Assembly: GCA_002104985.1 (NCBI GenBank)
Contig: MCGO01000031.1
Location: 310,001 to 374,000 of the forward strand
Origin: Rhizoclosmatium globosum
Taxonomy: Eukaryota > Chytridiomycota > Chytridiomycetes > Chytridiales > Chytriomycetaceae
Direction: 5' to 3'
DNA length: 64,000 nt
Shown: piece after piece, positions 33,218 to 44,487 of the stretch
Numbering within the stretch: the first letter of the stretch is position 1
Layout of the letters: every line of letters starts with the position of its first letter
Program-made: the position numbers and the translations under genes
Notes under the pieces: generated by a model
The model's database searches: none
Seen by the model: only the letters and a program-made list of their open reading frames with translations
What the model was told of the DNA's origin: nothing

Positions 33218-33635
33218 GGCTCTGGTGGGAACTGTTCTTGTACGTAAGGGTTTTGGGGGGCTTTTCGGCTTTTGGTGTTTGGTTGGATGGAGATTTGTTC
33301 CGATAAATCGATTTGTTGCTGTTTCCGGTCTGACGTCAGCAGAACAACGTATCACTGTTAACCTTTAAGGTGTCGCCGAACGCCATCGTATACCAGAGTT
33401 GAAAGGGAGGGTGCATTTGAGATTCACACATGGCTTGCCAGCATTTAAGGACAATAGAAATACGGTGTATCAAAATGTATTCAGGAAAATCATGAAAAGC
33501 AAGGGACATAGCCCTTCAAATTATACAGTACAGAAAAGGGGACACACAGGGAGGCGACAAGAATCAGCCAACACCCGTTCCCTCAAAAAAGCTTCCTATC
33601 CAAAAAAGACTAAAACGCATACACAACTGAGCGCA
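33218..33635. other. Intergenic
   Basis: Holds the CRE site and the upstream region of the preceding bZIP gene. The part from 33370 to 33635 has a plus-strand open frame without recognisable content. Confidence 0.4.
33331..33338. promoter_or_regulatory. TGACGTCA (CRE) upstream of a bZIP gene
   Basis: A perfect palindrome 114 bp upstream of the bZIP start at 33217. CRE sites bind ATF/CREB-type bZIPs, which suggests auto- or cross-regulation. An 8-mer is expected about once per window by chance. Confidence 0.4.
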
Positions 33636-35060
33636 TCAGTTGCAGTTCCCCCGAATCTTTCTCTCGAGGTGCTCCTGGTGCTTTACCCGCACAACATCAA
33701 ACACATCTCTCACGTACCCTTCCCATCCACCAGCTTCCTCCAACACACGCTTCTTGGCATTTAACAGTGCCTGTGGGCATGTGATTGGACCCATAGAAGT
33801 GTCGCATCGTGTAGTGAAGTCAGTGTATGCAGAGCAGAGTTCTTCAATGAGGTGTGGCTTGGTGGCGAGGGATGGAACTGAAGCAAGTGCTTTTTGGACA
33901 CATGAGAATTGTGGGGACATTGATGTGGGTGACGCGGCTGCCTTTGAAGACATGCATCGCTTTAGCGACTCGAGAGGCATGAGAGTTGTTGTTGGGGTAG
34001 TAATGGCGGTGGTTGTTACGATTGGCTCTGGCTTTGCAACAGAGGCAGTTGGTGCAATGGTAGATGTGAATGGAGCGGATGATGGAAGAAGTGTCTCAAA
34101 ATCAACATCGTCAAAGAGGAACGAGTCAAGCTCAGTTGCTGGAGGTGAGCTTCTGAAAGTGTCAAAGTTGAGGAGAGACATAAAGTCGAGGACTGATGGG
34201 TCCTGCTTTGTGGCAAGTTCGGCAACGATTGGAGCAGTGACAGGTGCTGGGAGAGTGGCAATAACTGGAGTTGGAACTGGGGCAACTGAAGCAACAACTG
34301 GGACTGGGATTGGGGCAGCAGCAACAGGAGCAGCAACAAAGTTGGTTGATGGGAGTTGGGTGTTCATTGCGTTCATGAGCATGAGCATATTGGCGAAATC
34401 GGCATTTGACTGGTTGACAAAGTCGGCGTTTGCTTGGGTAGCGTTGAAAGTTGAAGTGGTTGTTGGGGTTGGGAGGAGTGGCGAAGTGAACATTCGGCGG
34501 ACAAATCCATGCCCTCAACTGGAGACAACTCCATCTGAGAAGGATCAAAGGAGAAAGACATTTGGCGTAACTGGTTGTTTTCAGCACGCAGCGACTCGTT
34601 TTCCTCCTCAAGCGCCTCAACACGTTTTTTGAGGGTTGACAGTTCAAGGCACTAGCCATCAAAGTGTTTCCCTCAACAATAGCAGTGAGTTCCGCAACTT
34701 TAGTTTCCAGATCCTTCACATGGTTTACTTTGCGTTCACGGAATGCTATTATTGGGTATTGGTTGTTAGAGATTTTCAATCGGATGACGAATTGGAGTAT
34801 CACACACCTCGTTGGGCGATTCTGTTCTGAGCGAGGCGCTTGTTCTCTGGTTCTTCGGGAAGCGGGGCCAGTTTGCGGCCGCGCTTTGGCTTTTCCTGGT
34901 CGAGCTGGTTTGCGGCGAGAGAGGCGGCGTCTGATTGGCTGGCGCTGCGCTTTGAACTGCGCTTTGCCGGGTTTTGGCTTTGAAGTGGCGGCGGCGCGGC
35001 GACGGCGAACGAGGACAGCGATTGGAGTGTTTGGAGCGAGGGCACGAAGAAGGCGTCCAT
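33636..35060 (-). CDS. bZIP transcription factor, type A tail
   Basis: MDAFFVPSLQTLQSLSSF is followed by KPKRGRKLAPLPEEPENKRL and AQNRIAQR, an intron, and AFRERKVNHVKDLETKVAEL. The zipper resumes in the -1 frame with LKKRVEALEEENESLRAENN. A second -1 change lies near 34493. The long middle is rich in Ala, Pro and Val. The tail has LESLKRCMSSKAAASPTSMS, ALASVPSLATKPHLIEELCS and LLNAKKRVLEEAGG, ending at 33636. It is most like the genes at 13518 and 15012. Confidence 0.68.
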
Positions 35061-35211
35061 TCTGTAGAAGGTGGTGGTGTTTCAGAGGTGGTTTTTTGGA
35101 AAGAGGCGAGTCGATCCGGAGAAATTTGAAATCATGGTTTGCACTCTTTGGATCGCGAAAACAGGCGACAACTGAATCGGTGCTCTCAAGGAGGCGCCTC
35201 CCCGATTTCAA

Positions 35212-35218
35212 TTAGTAA
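35212..35218. promoter_or_regulatory. TTAGTAA, Pap1/Yap-type site
   Basis: The reverse complement of TTACTAA, 152 bp upstream of the bZIP start at 35060. Seven-mers like this occur several times by chance in 64 kb. Confidence 0.3.
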
Positions 35219-35249
35219 AAGAACAAGAACGCACGTGTGAGTGTCTTGT

Positions 35250-36648
35250 TCACTTAAATTGGAGAACTCGAAGCATTTCATCAGTCTTTCGATGCCCCTC
35301 CCGTGACTGCCGGCCTACCTCAAGGGCTTCCATGAACCGTGCCCGCTCCTGCTCATTCGCACACTCCCCATCAGCTTGTTGACAAGCTCAATTATCCGGA
35401 AGAATCTAATTCAAATTAAAGAGTTCAAAAAAATACCAACAAGTTGTTAATCGGTATTTTCTTTTAAAAACGCACCTGTCTTCCATTTCGCCTTCTGTAC
35501 TTAAAATAAGGTGCGCAATTTCATCCAACTCTTTTCAGAGTTTTCAGTGACACTATCGACATACACAACTGCTTGAATGGGCTTGTAGATGGTAGCACAC
35601 TGGTGCCGCTGCTGCTTGTGCAAAAAGAACTTTCTCGTCCATTTCGTACAACTCACAGATGCCATGGTTATACTGCACATGTTTTTGATTCCTCCTTCCA
35701 ACGCATCCATAATATCCAACGCCTGCACTCGATCCACACTGTACATTTATTGAACACGGCATATTTGCATGCAACGCTTTTTATAATGTATCGTTTCATG
35801 GTTTGCTTATGAACGCAATTTGATTTAGCCTGAATTATGTGATATCAGTCATCCGCCACATGTCAAGGGACTCTAACATAGTACAAATAATGACATGATC
35901 TACTTCCGCACATTCTTGTAATGATTTCAATGCTTTCAATTGCGTCCGTCCGAATTCCACGTCTGGTGGGCCGTACAACACGGTCGCTGACTTTATTTGG
36001 ACGTGGAGTCAGTCATATGAGTCGCATGCCAATGAAACTTGATTGACTTTCAGATGGAAGTGGAATCTGAGATATCCAATCCGTAAAGAACGTGGATTTC
36101 ATCAAAATTGGGCTTATTTGAAAGGATTGGATTGGATCGGATGGTTCCATCAACAAACCAGACGGATGAGGTTTTATAGATGATGTTGGACCAAACGAAC
36201 GTCGAGGAACTGACTCGAGAGCCATGATTTCATCGTTCAGCCATTCGATTCGTTTTCCATATTCTATTCGTGATTGTCGCAGTGCTTCACAGTTGGTACA
36301 AATAGATTCTTTAGATTCTTCCAAACGTCTGTTTTCGTCCTCAAGAGTTCTGATACGTGCAAATAAAGGCGTGAGCGGTCCATCTCCAGACATTAGTAAG
36401 GCTTCAAGTTCGTTGACTTTGCTTCAAGATCCTAGTATTTAGCAGCTTTAAAAGCGTTTTCTGTTATTTAGGATCATATCTACTTTGACACTTTGTTCCT
36501 GTCGCACGCGATACTTGTTCTGAGCCTTTCTTACTTGATCTCGTCGACGATTTGATTTGATTACTCTAGATTCATCGTCGTAGTTACTACTTTGAGTTTC
36601 TCCAGCTTCTCGCGGTGTCTTTCGTTTTGTCTGCCGTTTTGGTGCCAT
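35250..36648 (-). CDS. bZIP protein, type B tail
   Basis: MAPKRQTKRKTPREAGET and the basic region RRRDQVRKAQNKYRVRQEQS are followed by an intron (about 36427-36478). Then come DLEAK and, in the -1 frame, VNELEALLMSGDGPLTPLFA. The zipper is RIRTLEDENRRLEESKESIC. The tail has VLYGPPDVEFGRTQLKALKS, DRVQALDIMDALEGGIKN and RARFMEALEVGRQSREGHRK, ending LRVLQFK. These pieces sit in different frames with introns that I could not place exactly. The same order is seen in the type B genes at 36842, 38458, 40454 and 44488. Confidence 0.5.
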
Positions 36649-36705
36649 TGTTCTTTGCTCATGATTCCAGATGATTCCATCTTACTTTCACCCCACAAAA
36701 TACAT

Positions 36706-36712
36706 TTACTAA
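36706..36712. promoter_or_regulatory. TTACTAA, Pap1/Yap-type site
   Basis: Located 58 bp upstream of the bZIP start at 36648, a usual distance for a fungal activator site. The match is to the Yap1/Pap1 recognition element; use is inferred. Confidence 0.3.
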
Positions 36713-36841
36713 TTCATTTACATAGCAACTAATAAATAAATCACGACATGGATTGCACCTCATTGAACATTTCAGTCTACACAACACGTCAGTTAAAGAT
36801 CATCTACATCATTTCACCACACCAACCACAAAAAAACAAAC

Positions 36842-38319
36842 TTACCACATGATAATTATTAATTCCCGTCCAATCTCCGTCGCCAACAAAAACTTTGTCC
36901 GATCCTCTTCATCCTTACAAACCCGTAACAACTTTGCAAAGACGTCAATCATCTTAAAGAAAACCGCCTCCCTCTCCTCCCCCCTCCCCACCCTCGTCTG
37001 CGTCCAGAACAACGCACACAGTTCATCAATATCATCTCCAGCCTCCTTCAAACTCGGTATCCCCGCAATAGCCTCCTTAAACGGCGCGTCCGCCTGCGCC
37101 GGCATTCGAACGAGTGTAGGGAGACGGGCGTGTTCAGGCTCTGCATGTGTGAGGAGTTGTAGTATACGTGGTTCACATGTTGTTTGTTGTGGAGTTGGAC
37201 TTGGTCCATGATTTCCATTGCGCGGGAGCGGTCGAGGAGGCTGCAGCCGTTTAGGATTTTGTATTTTGCGGCGGCGGCTTTTATGATGCTGTTTTTGAGG
37301 AGGGTGCGGTCTGTGCAGTGGACTTGTTGCTGTGGTGATGTAAAGTGGGGTGTTAGGAATGAGGTATAGTTGTAGGAAGGGGAGGATATGTACCAGGAAG
37401 AGTCGGAAAGTCATGTCTACGTATATGTTGTCTTTCAAGGAATCAAGAGATTTCAGGTCTTTCCATGCGTAGTCAATGTCGGGTGGACCGTAAACTTCAA
37501 CGGCTGATTTAATCTTTCCAGGAACAGGTCCAGGCTCGTCTGGGATATAATACGGTTTTCCATATTCTGGTACAGGTTTCTTGATGGCTTCCGAAGATGT
37601 TGAAGAACTAATTAGGACTGGAAGGGGTTGATGGTCAAAGGAGTCGCTGGTTGGCTTGGAGCCATATACGATTGTTGAAGCGAAGAAACTGGGATATTTG
37701 GTGATCCGATATATTGATACTGTGTTGATGAGGGAAATGGTGATTTACGAAAGGAGGTGGGGCAATGACTGGGGGCGGCGTCCTTATCGGTGATCCATGC
37801 TGATTGTTTGATGGGAAAGTCCAAGGGTTTTGCAACAAAGAGGAGCTTGATGTGGGTAGCGGAAGTGAGCTGCTAGATTGATTCAGGCTGGAGGATATTT
37901 CGAGCATGAGGCTTGCTGTTCCATTCGCCTTACACGGGCTTCAGCGTCATTTGCTCGTTTCTGCTCTTTCTCACAGTTTGGGCACGTCTTGTCCAATGAT
38001 TCTGCGATTTGCAGTTTCTTTTGTAGATCCAAGTTGTCTTTTTCTAAAGAAGCCACACGTTCCAGTAGTGATATCACGTCAGGAGGTTGACCTGATTTAA
38101 ACTGTTCCAGCTGAGAACTTAGAAGCGAACTTGTTCTTCGAGGCTTTTGACATGGTTCTCTTTGCGTTCTCGATCTGGGTTTTAGTCAAGGGCGAGGGTT
38201 ACACTCTTGCTGGTTGATATCGATTGTTGTTTAGAACTTACAGGCTCGTTGTGCTTTCCGTACTTGCTCAGTGCGACGTTCGCTTTGGTTGGTTACCCCT
38301 GATTTCCGATTGTACTCAT
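36842..38319 (-). CDS. bZIP protein, type B tail
   Basis: The start MSTIGNQG is followed by a -1 change and the basic region ERRTEQVRKAQRA. An intron (about 38173-38240) precedes YRERKENHVKSLEEQV. After another -1 change come LLSSQLEQFKSGQPPDVISL, LLERVASLEKDNLDLQKKLQ and a CPNCEKEQKRANDAEARVRR coiled coil. The middle is Ser/Pro-rich. The tail has VEVYGPPDIDYAWKDLKSLD, CTDRTLLKNSIIKAAAAKYK, LLDRSRAMEIMDQVQLHNKQ, FKEAIAGIPSLKEAGDDIDE and TKFLLATEIGRELIIIMW. Several one-base breaks lie between these blocks. Confidence 0.58.
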
Positions 38320-38457
38320 CTCTGGAACAGACAAGGTTGATGAGGGATCACTAAAGATGATGGATCTTTTTTTGTTGTTCTGTTTTTGGAACTTCAGACC
38401 AACGAACCAATCAGAGTACATGCACAATTATCAAGTTAATTCGTAATAATACTAATA

Positions 38458-40250
38458 CTAATCTTTTAATTTATCTTCGATAGAAATGAAGTTTCCCTTG
38501 ATTAAAGCTCCCCTACTTGAGCTACCAGATATCATAAACTAAAGAGACAAGTATAAGTAAAACACCAACTCTAAACATTGACGGACTTACCAAAATAAAC
38601 ATTAAACGCTCATGGAGAATGTCTCTCCTTTCTCCAAACGCATTCCTAAACCTCACCCTCTCCTCTTCACTTGCACACATTTGCTCCATCCGAGCCTTGA
38701 GTTCTCTTATTTTGTGTGCAGTCGTCTGCGCTTCAGACGTATCAGTTGATTGGATTCCAAGCCAAACAAGGTGCAAAGTTCATTGACTTCCTGAGAGGCG
38801 TGCGACAGAGATGGGATGGCGAGGATAGATGATTGGATTGTGTAATCGTCTTGTCGGTTCATGATTACGTTATTTGGGGCTTGGGAGACCCTAAGTTGTG
38901 AGAGAACGTTTTCGATGGGTGGTGATACTGTTGCTGTGAAAAATACGTTTGGTCTTCGATACTTGATGTTATGACTGAGGCATCAGGGATTGTATAGATG
39001 GAAGGAGTGGTGGTACATTTGTTGCACTGACCGATCCCATCAAAGGTGGAAGCGACGGCGAGGATGATGGTACAGCAAACGACGAAGCGTACTTTGTGGT
39101 AGCTATCTCTGACGATTGGTATTCCTTAGAGACGCGCAATGTTAATTTTCTTCTTTTTTCTGATGCTCAAACGGAATTCTCACCAAATGCTTCTTATTTC
39201 GGTTCTCGTACTCTTCAATAATTCAATCGCACGCTTTCGGTCTTGTGATTCATTATCAGATTGATATATGAGATAATACGCCTGGCATCGCCACTCACCT
39301 GATTCACCACACGAATTTACAATTTTAATTTAGCGTCAATTATTTGCTTCTGTAGCGCCTTCATTTCGCTGCTGTCAGACGATGTACCGTGTCCTGTTTA
39401 GTAATCAACCAATTGAGATGACAATTCTTAAAGACAAGAAATAACATACTTGAAATAGTTTAAAGTAAATATCGATGTTTTGATCGCTTTGCAGAGACGG
39501 AAGTCCTTTGAGTGTGGCGTAGGCCTGATCTGTATTGTGTAATGGACCAAACAGATCGATAGAGGTTCTAATCCTCAACCCAAGATCCTGGGAGGTGTGG
39601 ATACCAAAGTGGATGTTGTTGATTTTGAATGCTTTGTTGTGATGACTGTTGCGGGCCTGGACCGCAAAGGAAGGTGGTGGGCGCGGCAAGGGAGATTGAT
39701 TGAGAGTGCTTATGGGATTGTAGAGAGTTCTAGGAAGTGTCTGGTTGCTATTTGGCTGAGAGTAGTAGTGGTGATGCGATTGCGGGGGTTGGGAGGGATA
39801 GTTTGTGCGGTTGGCTTGAGCCAATTCAACTTCAACGCTTTGACATCGCCGTCGCCAATACGCCACTTCATCTTCGGTTAACTTCAGGCGCTGTCGCAAC
39901 TGATCGACAAGTTGCTTTAATTGGATTAACTCAGCAGCATCGCTTTGATGCATAGTACTTCTCGTGGCAGTGTTACCAGATGGAGTCGCTTTAAGGGCTG
40001 CCAGTTCAGCCTCAAGCGCCTTGACATGCTGGGCTTGTCTGTCCCGGTACGCCCGTTGAGCTAGTCGGATCTGTAGCCTTCGTTTCTCAGCTTTAGATGA
40101 GGAAGAGTTACTGCCAGCGTCCAAAGCCCCAACTTCGTCTGAGTCGTCGTCCTCGTCGTCGTTCGTTGCCCCGCGTTTACGACTGCGTCTGTCTTCTCCG
40201 TTGCCTAAGCCGCTTGCTGACGGACTTCGCGGCGGTGGGATCTCGCTCAT
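38458..40250 (-). CDS. bZIP protein, type B tail
   Basis: The start is MSEIPPPRSPSASGLGNGED. The basic region KRRLQIRLAQRAYRDRQAQH is close to yeast Pap1/Yap. The zipper is VKALEAELAALKAT, with a second coiled coil AAELIQLKQLVDQLRQRLKL. The first exon then runs open through IDLFGPLHNTDQAYATLKGL to KLFQ. An intron follows at about 39390-39449. The downstream exons read DSSEMKALQKQIIDAKLK, DRKRAIELLKEYENRNKKHL, SSILAIPSLSHASQEVNELC and IRELKARMEQMCASEEERVR. They need two or three one-base corrections. The last intron is GTAAGT...TTTAG (about 38527-38590); the protein then ends near 38458. Confidence 0.6.
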
Positions 40251-40439
40251 TCGTGGCCGTATGTCGGAGGTCTTCTGAATGTGGTTGCCCCCAAAAATCT
40301 TGGCTGACCAAATGCACTCCAAAACTGTCCTAATCTCTGTTTTGTAATCATTGGTGCAATTTATTTTTCCTTCAGCTAACCCTCCTCATTCTTGGAAGTA
40401 ACGCCCTGGAAGAGGTCCGACTAAAGATGAGATTGATTA

Positions 40440-40447
40440 TTACGTAA
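40440..40447. promoter_or_regulatory. TTACGTAA, canonical Pap1/Yap1 palindrome
   Basis: A perfect 8-bp palindrome 190 bp upstream of the bZIP start at 40250 and just past the 3' end of the gene at 40454. TTACGTAA is the preferred site of Pap1/Yap bZIPs, whose basic region this array shares. About one chance occurrence is expected per window. Confidence 0.4.
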
Positions 40448-40453
40448 TTGACT

Positions 40454-42184
40454 TTACAACACTTTAAACAGAGATCTTCGCATTGGATCACTCACCAGTA
40501 CGTCTCTTGTCCCTTCGCGTCCTATTTCAGTTGCGAGCATAAACTGCAGTGGGATTTTGAGTCAATATTGCGACCTGAATTGTGTCTCAAGCCACTCAAA
40601 CAATTCATATTCCTACCTTTGCCCTATCGCTCACATTATTGCACATATTTCCCAGAACATTCATGATATCCATGATTTTATAGAAACTCTCTTCGATTTT
40701 GTCATTCTCACCAAGCTTGAGGGACTGGTTTTTGATTTCGTCAGTTCGTCAGGTTCGACAAAACCTCAAGAAACTCACATAAAACAAGTCGCACATTTCA
40801 TCTACCAGGTCACCGGCACCTTCAAGAGACTTGATATTCTTGATACTCTCCCTAAATGTGATCTCCTGCCTGATATCCTTCGAATTCATTTTCGCGAATC
40901 TCTTTTTGAAATTGATGCGAATTGTCGTCGATGATCGCTTTGGGCGGCCATTATGCGCGTGAGTCTGGAGGTGTGAGTTTGGTAATGTTGGAGACTGAAT
41001 TGGAGAATCAAGTTTCTTGGAGAACATTGAGTTAAGGTACGTCTACACCAGTTCAGTAAGAACAGGAAATCGAGTTAAGCCCAGGAAACGTACAACATGT
41101 GACTTATTCCGCTCTCCCATCAATGCAAATGTCTCAATGAGTCTCTGACGATCTAATATTCCACATACATCCAAGAGGTTTGTGGCTGCAGTAGTTGTTT
41201 TCAGCATCAGTTTGCGGAGAAGGTTTCGATCTGAGCAATGGACTTGGTCCTACGATGGGAAACAATCAAATTCTCTCAACCAACTGTAACGAAATAAACT
41301 CACATCGGCCAAGACAAATAATCGATTAATCAAGTCTGCAGCTATACTATTTTGCAATGACGGCAGGGAACTAATCGCAATCCGTGCAAATTCATGTTCT
41401 GGCGGCCCAAATAATTGAGCAGAAGGAACTATATAGTTTGGATTGAGTGTTGAAATTCCCAAATGATAGTTCATCGCCGTTGATGGTGGCGTGGTGACGT
41501 CCATCCATTCCTCGGAGCTGAATACGCCAGTGTCTTGAAGATTCATCCCTCCAAAAAGACTGCTACTATCTGCGACAGTCGATGGAGATGCTGTTGCCGA
41601 GCTAGACTGTGGAATCCACTGTTGATGTCGATGGTGGACAATAGAATCTGTCCTGCTTTGTTGCTGACGAAGCTGAGCGTTCTCAGCCATAGATGCCGCA
41701 AGTTGAATCTTTAAGGCGGTACAGTCAGACATGGTATAGTATGCAAAGGTATAGAAGCTGATGCAACACGTTCAGCCCCATCTCGATTTAGCGCCGACGC
41801 CAGTTGAGCTTCCAGATCTGCCACACGCTGTTCAAGACCTTCGATGTATTGTTTCTTTCTGTCTCGAAGTTTCCGCTGTGCTTCTCTAAGTTGGGCAGTG
41901 CGTCTGTGTTCCAAAGATGGATCATGGATTGGATTACAAATGACGAGATATACTGGCACACTCACGCAGACGAGGCTTCCGTAGTAATCTTCCGTCGTCC
42001 TCGGCCACTTTTAGAGTTGTATGGTCGAGAGTTGTTTGGGGAAGTGGGTTGCGGGCTTCTGTCCAGATCAGAGTCTTGATCCAGTTCACCCTATCATGCC
42101 GCTTAGTCGCCAATTACTCAGATTGAAAATAAGGAGCGTTACAAGCTGGCTAGGAGTGAAAGAAGGTTGGTCCCATTTGTCCAT
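40454..42184 (-). CDS. bZIP protein, type B tail
   Basis: The short first exon MDKWDQPSFTPSQL is joined by an intron (about 42088-42141) to GELDQDSDLDRS and SGRGRRKITTEASSA. A second intron leads to the basic region RTAQLREAQRKLRDRKKQYI and the zipper EGLEQRVADLEAQLASAL. After a -1 change comes LKIQLAASMAENAQLRQQQS. The middle has EEWMDVTTPPS. The tail has AQLFGPPEHEFARIAISSLP, CSDRNLLRKLMLKTTTAATN, DRQRLIETFALMGERNKSHV, IKNIKSLEGAGDLVDEMCDL and MLATEIGREGTRDVL, each in its own exon. It is the close sister of the gene at 44488 and starts 37 bp from the divergent LARP7 gene. Confidence 0.65.
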
Positions 42185-42221
42185 TTTTTAGTTCTATTTC
42201 ATTATTGAAAAAAAAGAACTG
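42185..42221. promoter_or_regulatory. 37-bp divergent start-to-start region
   Basis: Only 37 bp separate the inferred ATG of the bZIP gene (42184, minus) from that of the LARP7-like gene (42222, plus). Either their transcripts overlap or one of the starts is wrong. Confidence 0.4.
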
Positions 42222-44297
42222 ATGTCAACCAAGCATGAGGCAACCGAGAAGCTGATTGGGACGCTTCTGAATGCCTTCTACAGTGCATCCAACCTCCTAC
42301 TTGATGCATATCTTCTCTCTCGAATCAACGAAGGTAGACCATGTTATTAACCCTTTTCAACCCTCTAACGCCTTTGATTGTGCGCAGCTGTCCCGATTTC
42401 CGTGTTCCAATCGCCAGTTCGCCTGGGCCGCCTCGCCGCCGACGAAGTTGTTGTTGCAAAAGCTGCGCGTCAAAAGTGTGGCGACAAAGTTTGTGTGCGT
42501 AGCCTTAGCTTAGACTTATAAACACACTACTCATTATTGTTTGTTTAAGGTATCTGCTGACGGTTCCGCCCTCGCTTCAAATGGGAATAATAAGCCAACC
42601 GAGAAGATGCTGAGAAAGATGCGCGAACATATGCTTTATCTGGAAGACCTTCCTGCGGGAACAACTGTCAAGACTTTGCACTCACAGTTTCCAACTATTA
42701 AATCAATCCATTTGCCATTGACTTCGATCATACATCAAACATGTTCAAATGGGCCAGAAGTTGCTTCTTTTGATCTGGACTGGCTGCAGCTCCTTGCCTT
42801 TCATCCTCAAACTGCCTCACCCGATTCACCAGTCTGGTCCATCAAACTACCCGGCTTCGTTTTTGTATCATTCGATGAATATTATGACATGAGAATCTGG
42901 TTGAATTGGGTCTGGGAACGAGGAAGCAAAGTTTGCAAGTCGGAGACTTCGCTCCCACTTTGAACTACTTGAATCAGGAGCTGGAATATATCGAATCGCA
43001 TTCTTTCGAAACGAGTTCCAAGACTGTAGCAGATTTTGAGTGGGAATACGTGAGGATACTACCGATGTGAGTTGAAGTGCTCTTCCTGTCAGAAAGCTCA
43101 AATCCTAACAGGGAAACCTGGCATACGCGAACACAAGAATATCAATCTCTTATGCATAAGCGTCGATCTCTACTGGATGTCACAATGTCATCTAGAGCTG
43201 GAAGCCACGCCTCTGGCGCAGAGTACGAACCAGGCGTTGTCATAACATACACTGGCGTCCATAAATCAACATCTCGAAAAGTTCTAAAAGTTTGTTCAAA
43301 TTTGATCTCAATTCGGTCACTAATACATTGCACAGCAACTCTTTGAACTTATAGCCCCAGTCTCCTATATTGATCATACAATCCACCAAACAAATGGATT
43401 CGTTCGTTTTAAGACGGCTCAAGGTGCTTCTCGCGCATTTCATTACTTTTCGCGACAGTGTATAGTCCAATGCAGCCCGAAAGACATTGGAACTCTCATC
43501 ACAAGTTCTACCCAGCTGCGGAAAATTCAAGAAAAGTTGTCAAATGGATCCAAGAAAGGCAGCACAGAAGTCGATGAGGAAGGTTGGGGAGAATATGGTA
43601 TGGAGTTTGATGACGATGGCGAAGAAGACGACAACCAAGAATTAGTTGGCATCAAAGTACGGATCTTGGAGGGACGAGAAGAGAGAGAATATTGGGACAG
43701 TATACATCAGGTTCGACTCAAACACAGGACTCACAACAAACATGGGGCTTTCCAGATTCTTCAAGAGCTCGAAATGCGCCCATGTATCGAGCAGCGACCT
43801 CTTCTGCAAATCCAAAGTCGGTGACGTCAAGGCTTGATCCAACATCAAAGTTAGTAGAAGGAGTGAAATCGCACATTAAACTCAATGGAATCCCCGCATT
43901 CATGCCTGCAAAAACTGACCCCCGGCCTAACAGTGATTCAACATCAAAACATGGGCACCCAGTGGAGAAGAAACACACCAAGTTCTCTCATGACGAATCT
44001 GGAGCTAATGTGAAGAAACCTCCTGATATCAATCCGGATAAATCTATAACGGAGACACGAAAAGCTGCTGACGTAGTGCCAAAAACTGTGATTCCAAAAT
44101 TTCAAGTGATTCAAGCTAAAGATGAGAAACCCAAAGACACATTGAATCCAGTAGATTCTAAATCCAAGAAACGGAATCTTGAAGATGCTATTGATATTCA
44201 GTCCGATGAGGATGAAGGGGAGAATACAGGCACTGCAAAGAAACGAAGGAAGAAGAAAAGAGGAAAGGGCGGAAAGGGTCTTGTGGTAGCTCAATAA
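42222..44297 (+). CDS. La-related protein, LARP7/Pof8 type
   Basis: Binds the 3' end and stem of an RNA polymerase III or telomerase-type RNA, by family. Exon 1 (MSTKHEATEKLIGTLLNAFY to INE) joins AVPISVFQSPVRLGRLA and SADGSALASNG, forming a La-type domain. RRM1 follows (HMLYLEDLPAGTTVKTLHSQ). After a Ser-rich linker comes a C-terminal RRM of the xRRM kind: GVVITYTGVHKSTSRKVLK, QLFELIAPVSYIDHTIHQ, GFVRFKTAQGASRAF and a helix REEREYWDSIHQVRLK. The Lys-rich tail is nuclear. Introns are at about 42333-42384, 42480-42549, 43069-43112 and near 43290-43335. Two -1 changes (near 42960 and 43720) behave as missing bases in an otherwise well-conserved gene. Confidence 0.72.
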
Positions 44298-44487
44298 CTT
44301 GGTTGGCGTCGCTCAACTTTTTATAATAAATTGTCGTCATTGCAATTCCATCATTCTCGACCGTCTTAACCAAAAATTACTGATATTCTAACTAGGTGTG
44401 TTCGCGATGACTTTCTGTGACAATCGGGGCATTAGAACTGACATGGACTTCAATTCAAATATTGATGATTACATTTATTTATACTGA

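Noticed and set aside
33640..34632. A 330-residue open frame antisense to the bZIP at 33636
   Set aside because: Low-complexity mirror of the Ala/Pro/Val-rich bZIP middle.
34162..35211. A 349-residue minus-strand frame over the start of the bZIP at 35060
   Set aside because: Its content is Arg/Pro-rich shadow sequence. The bZIP frame, with a conserved basic region, lies over it.
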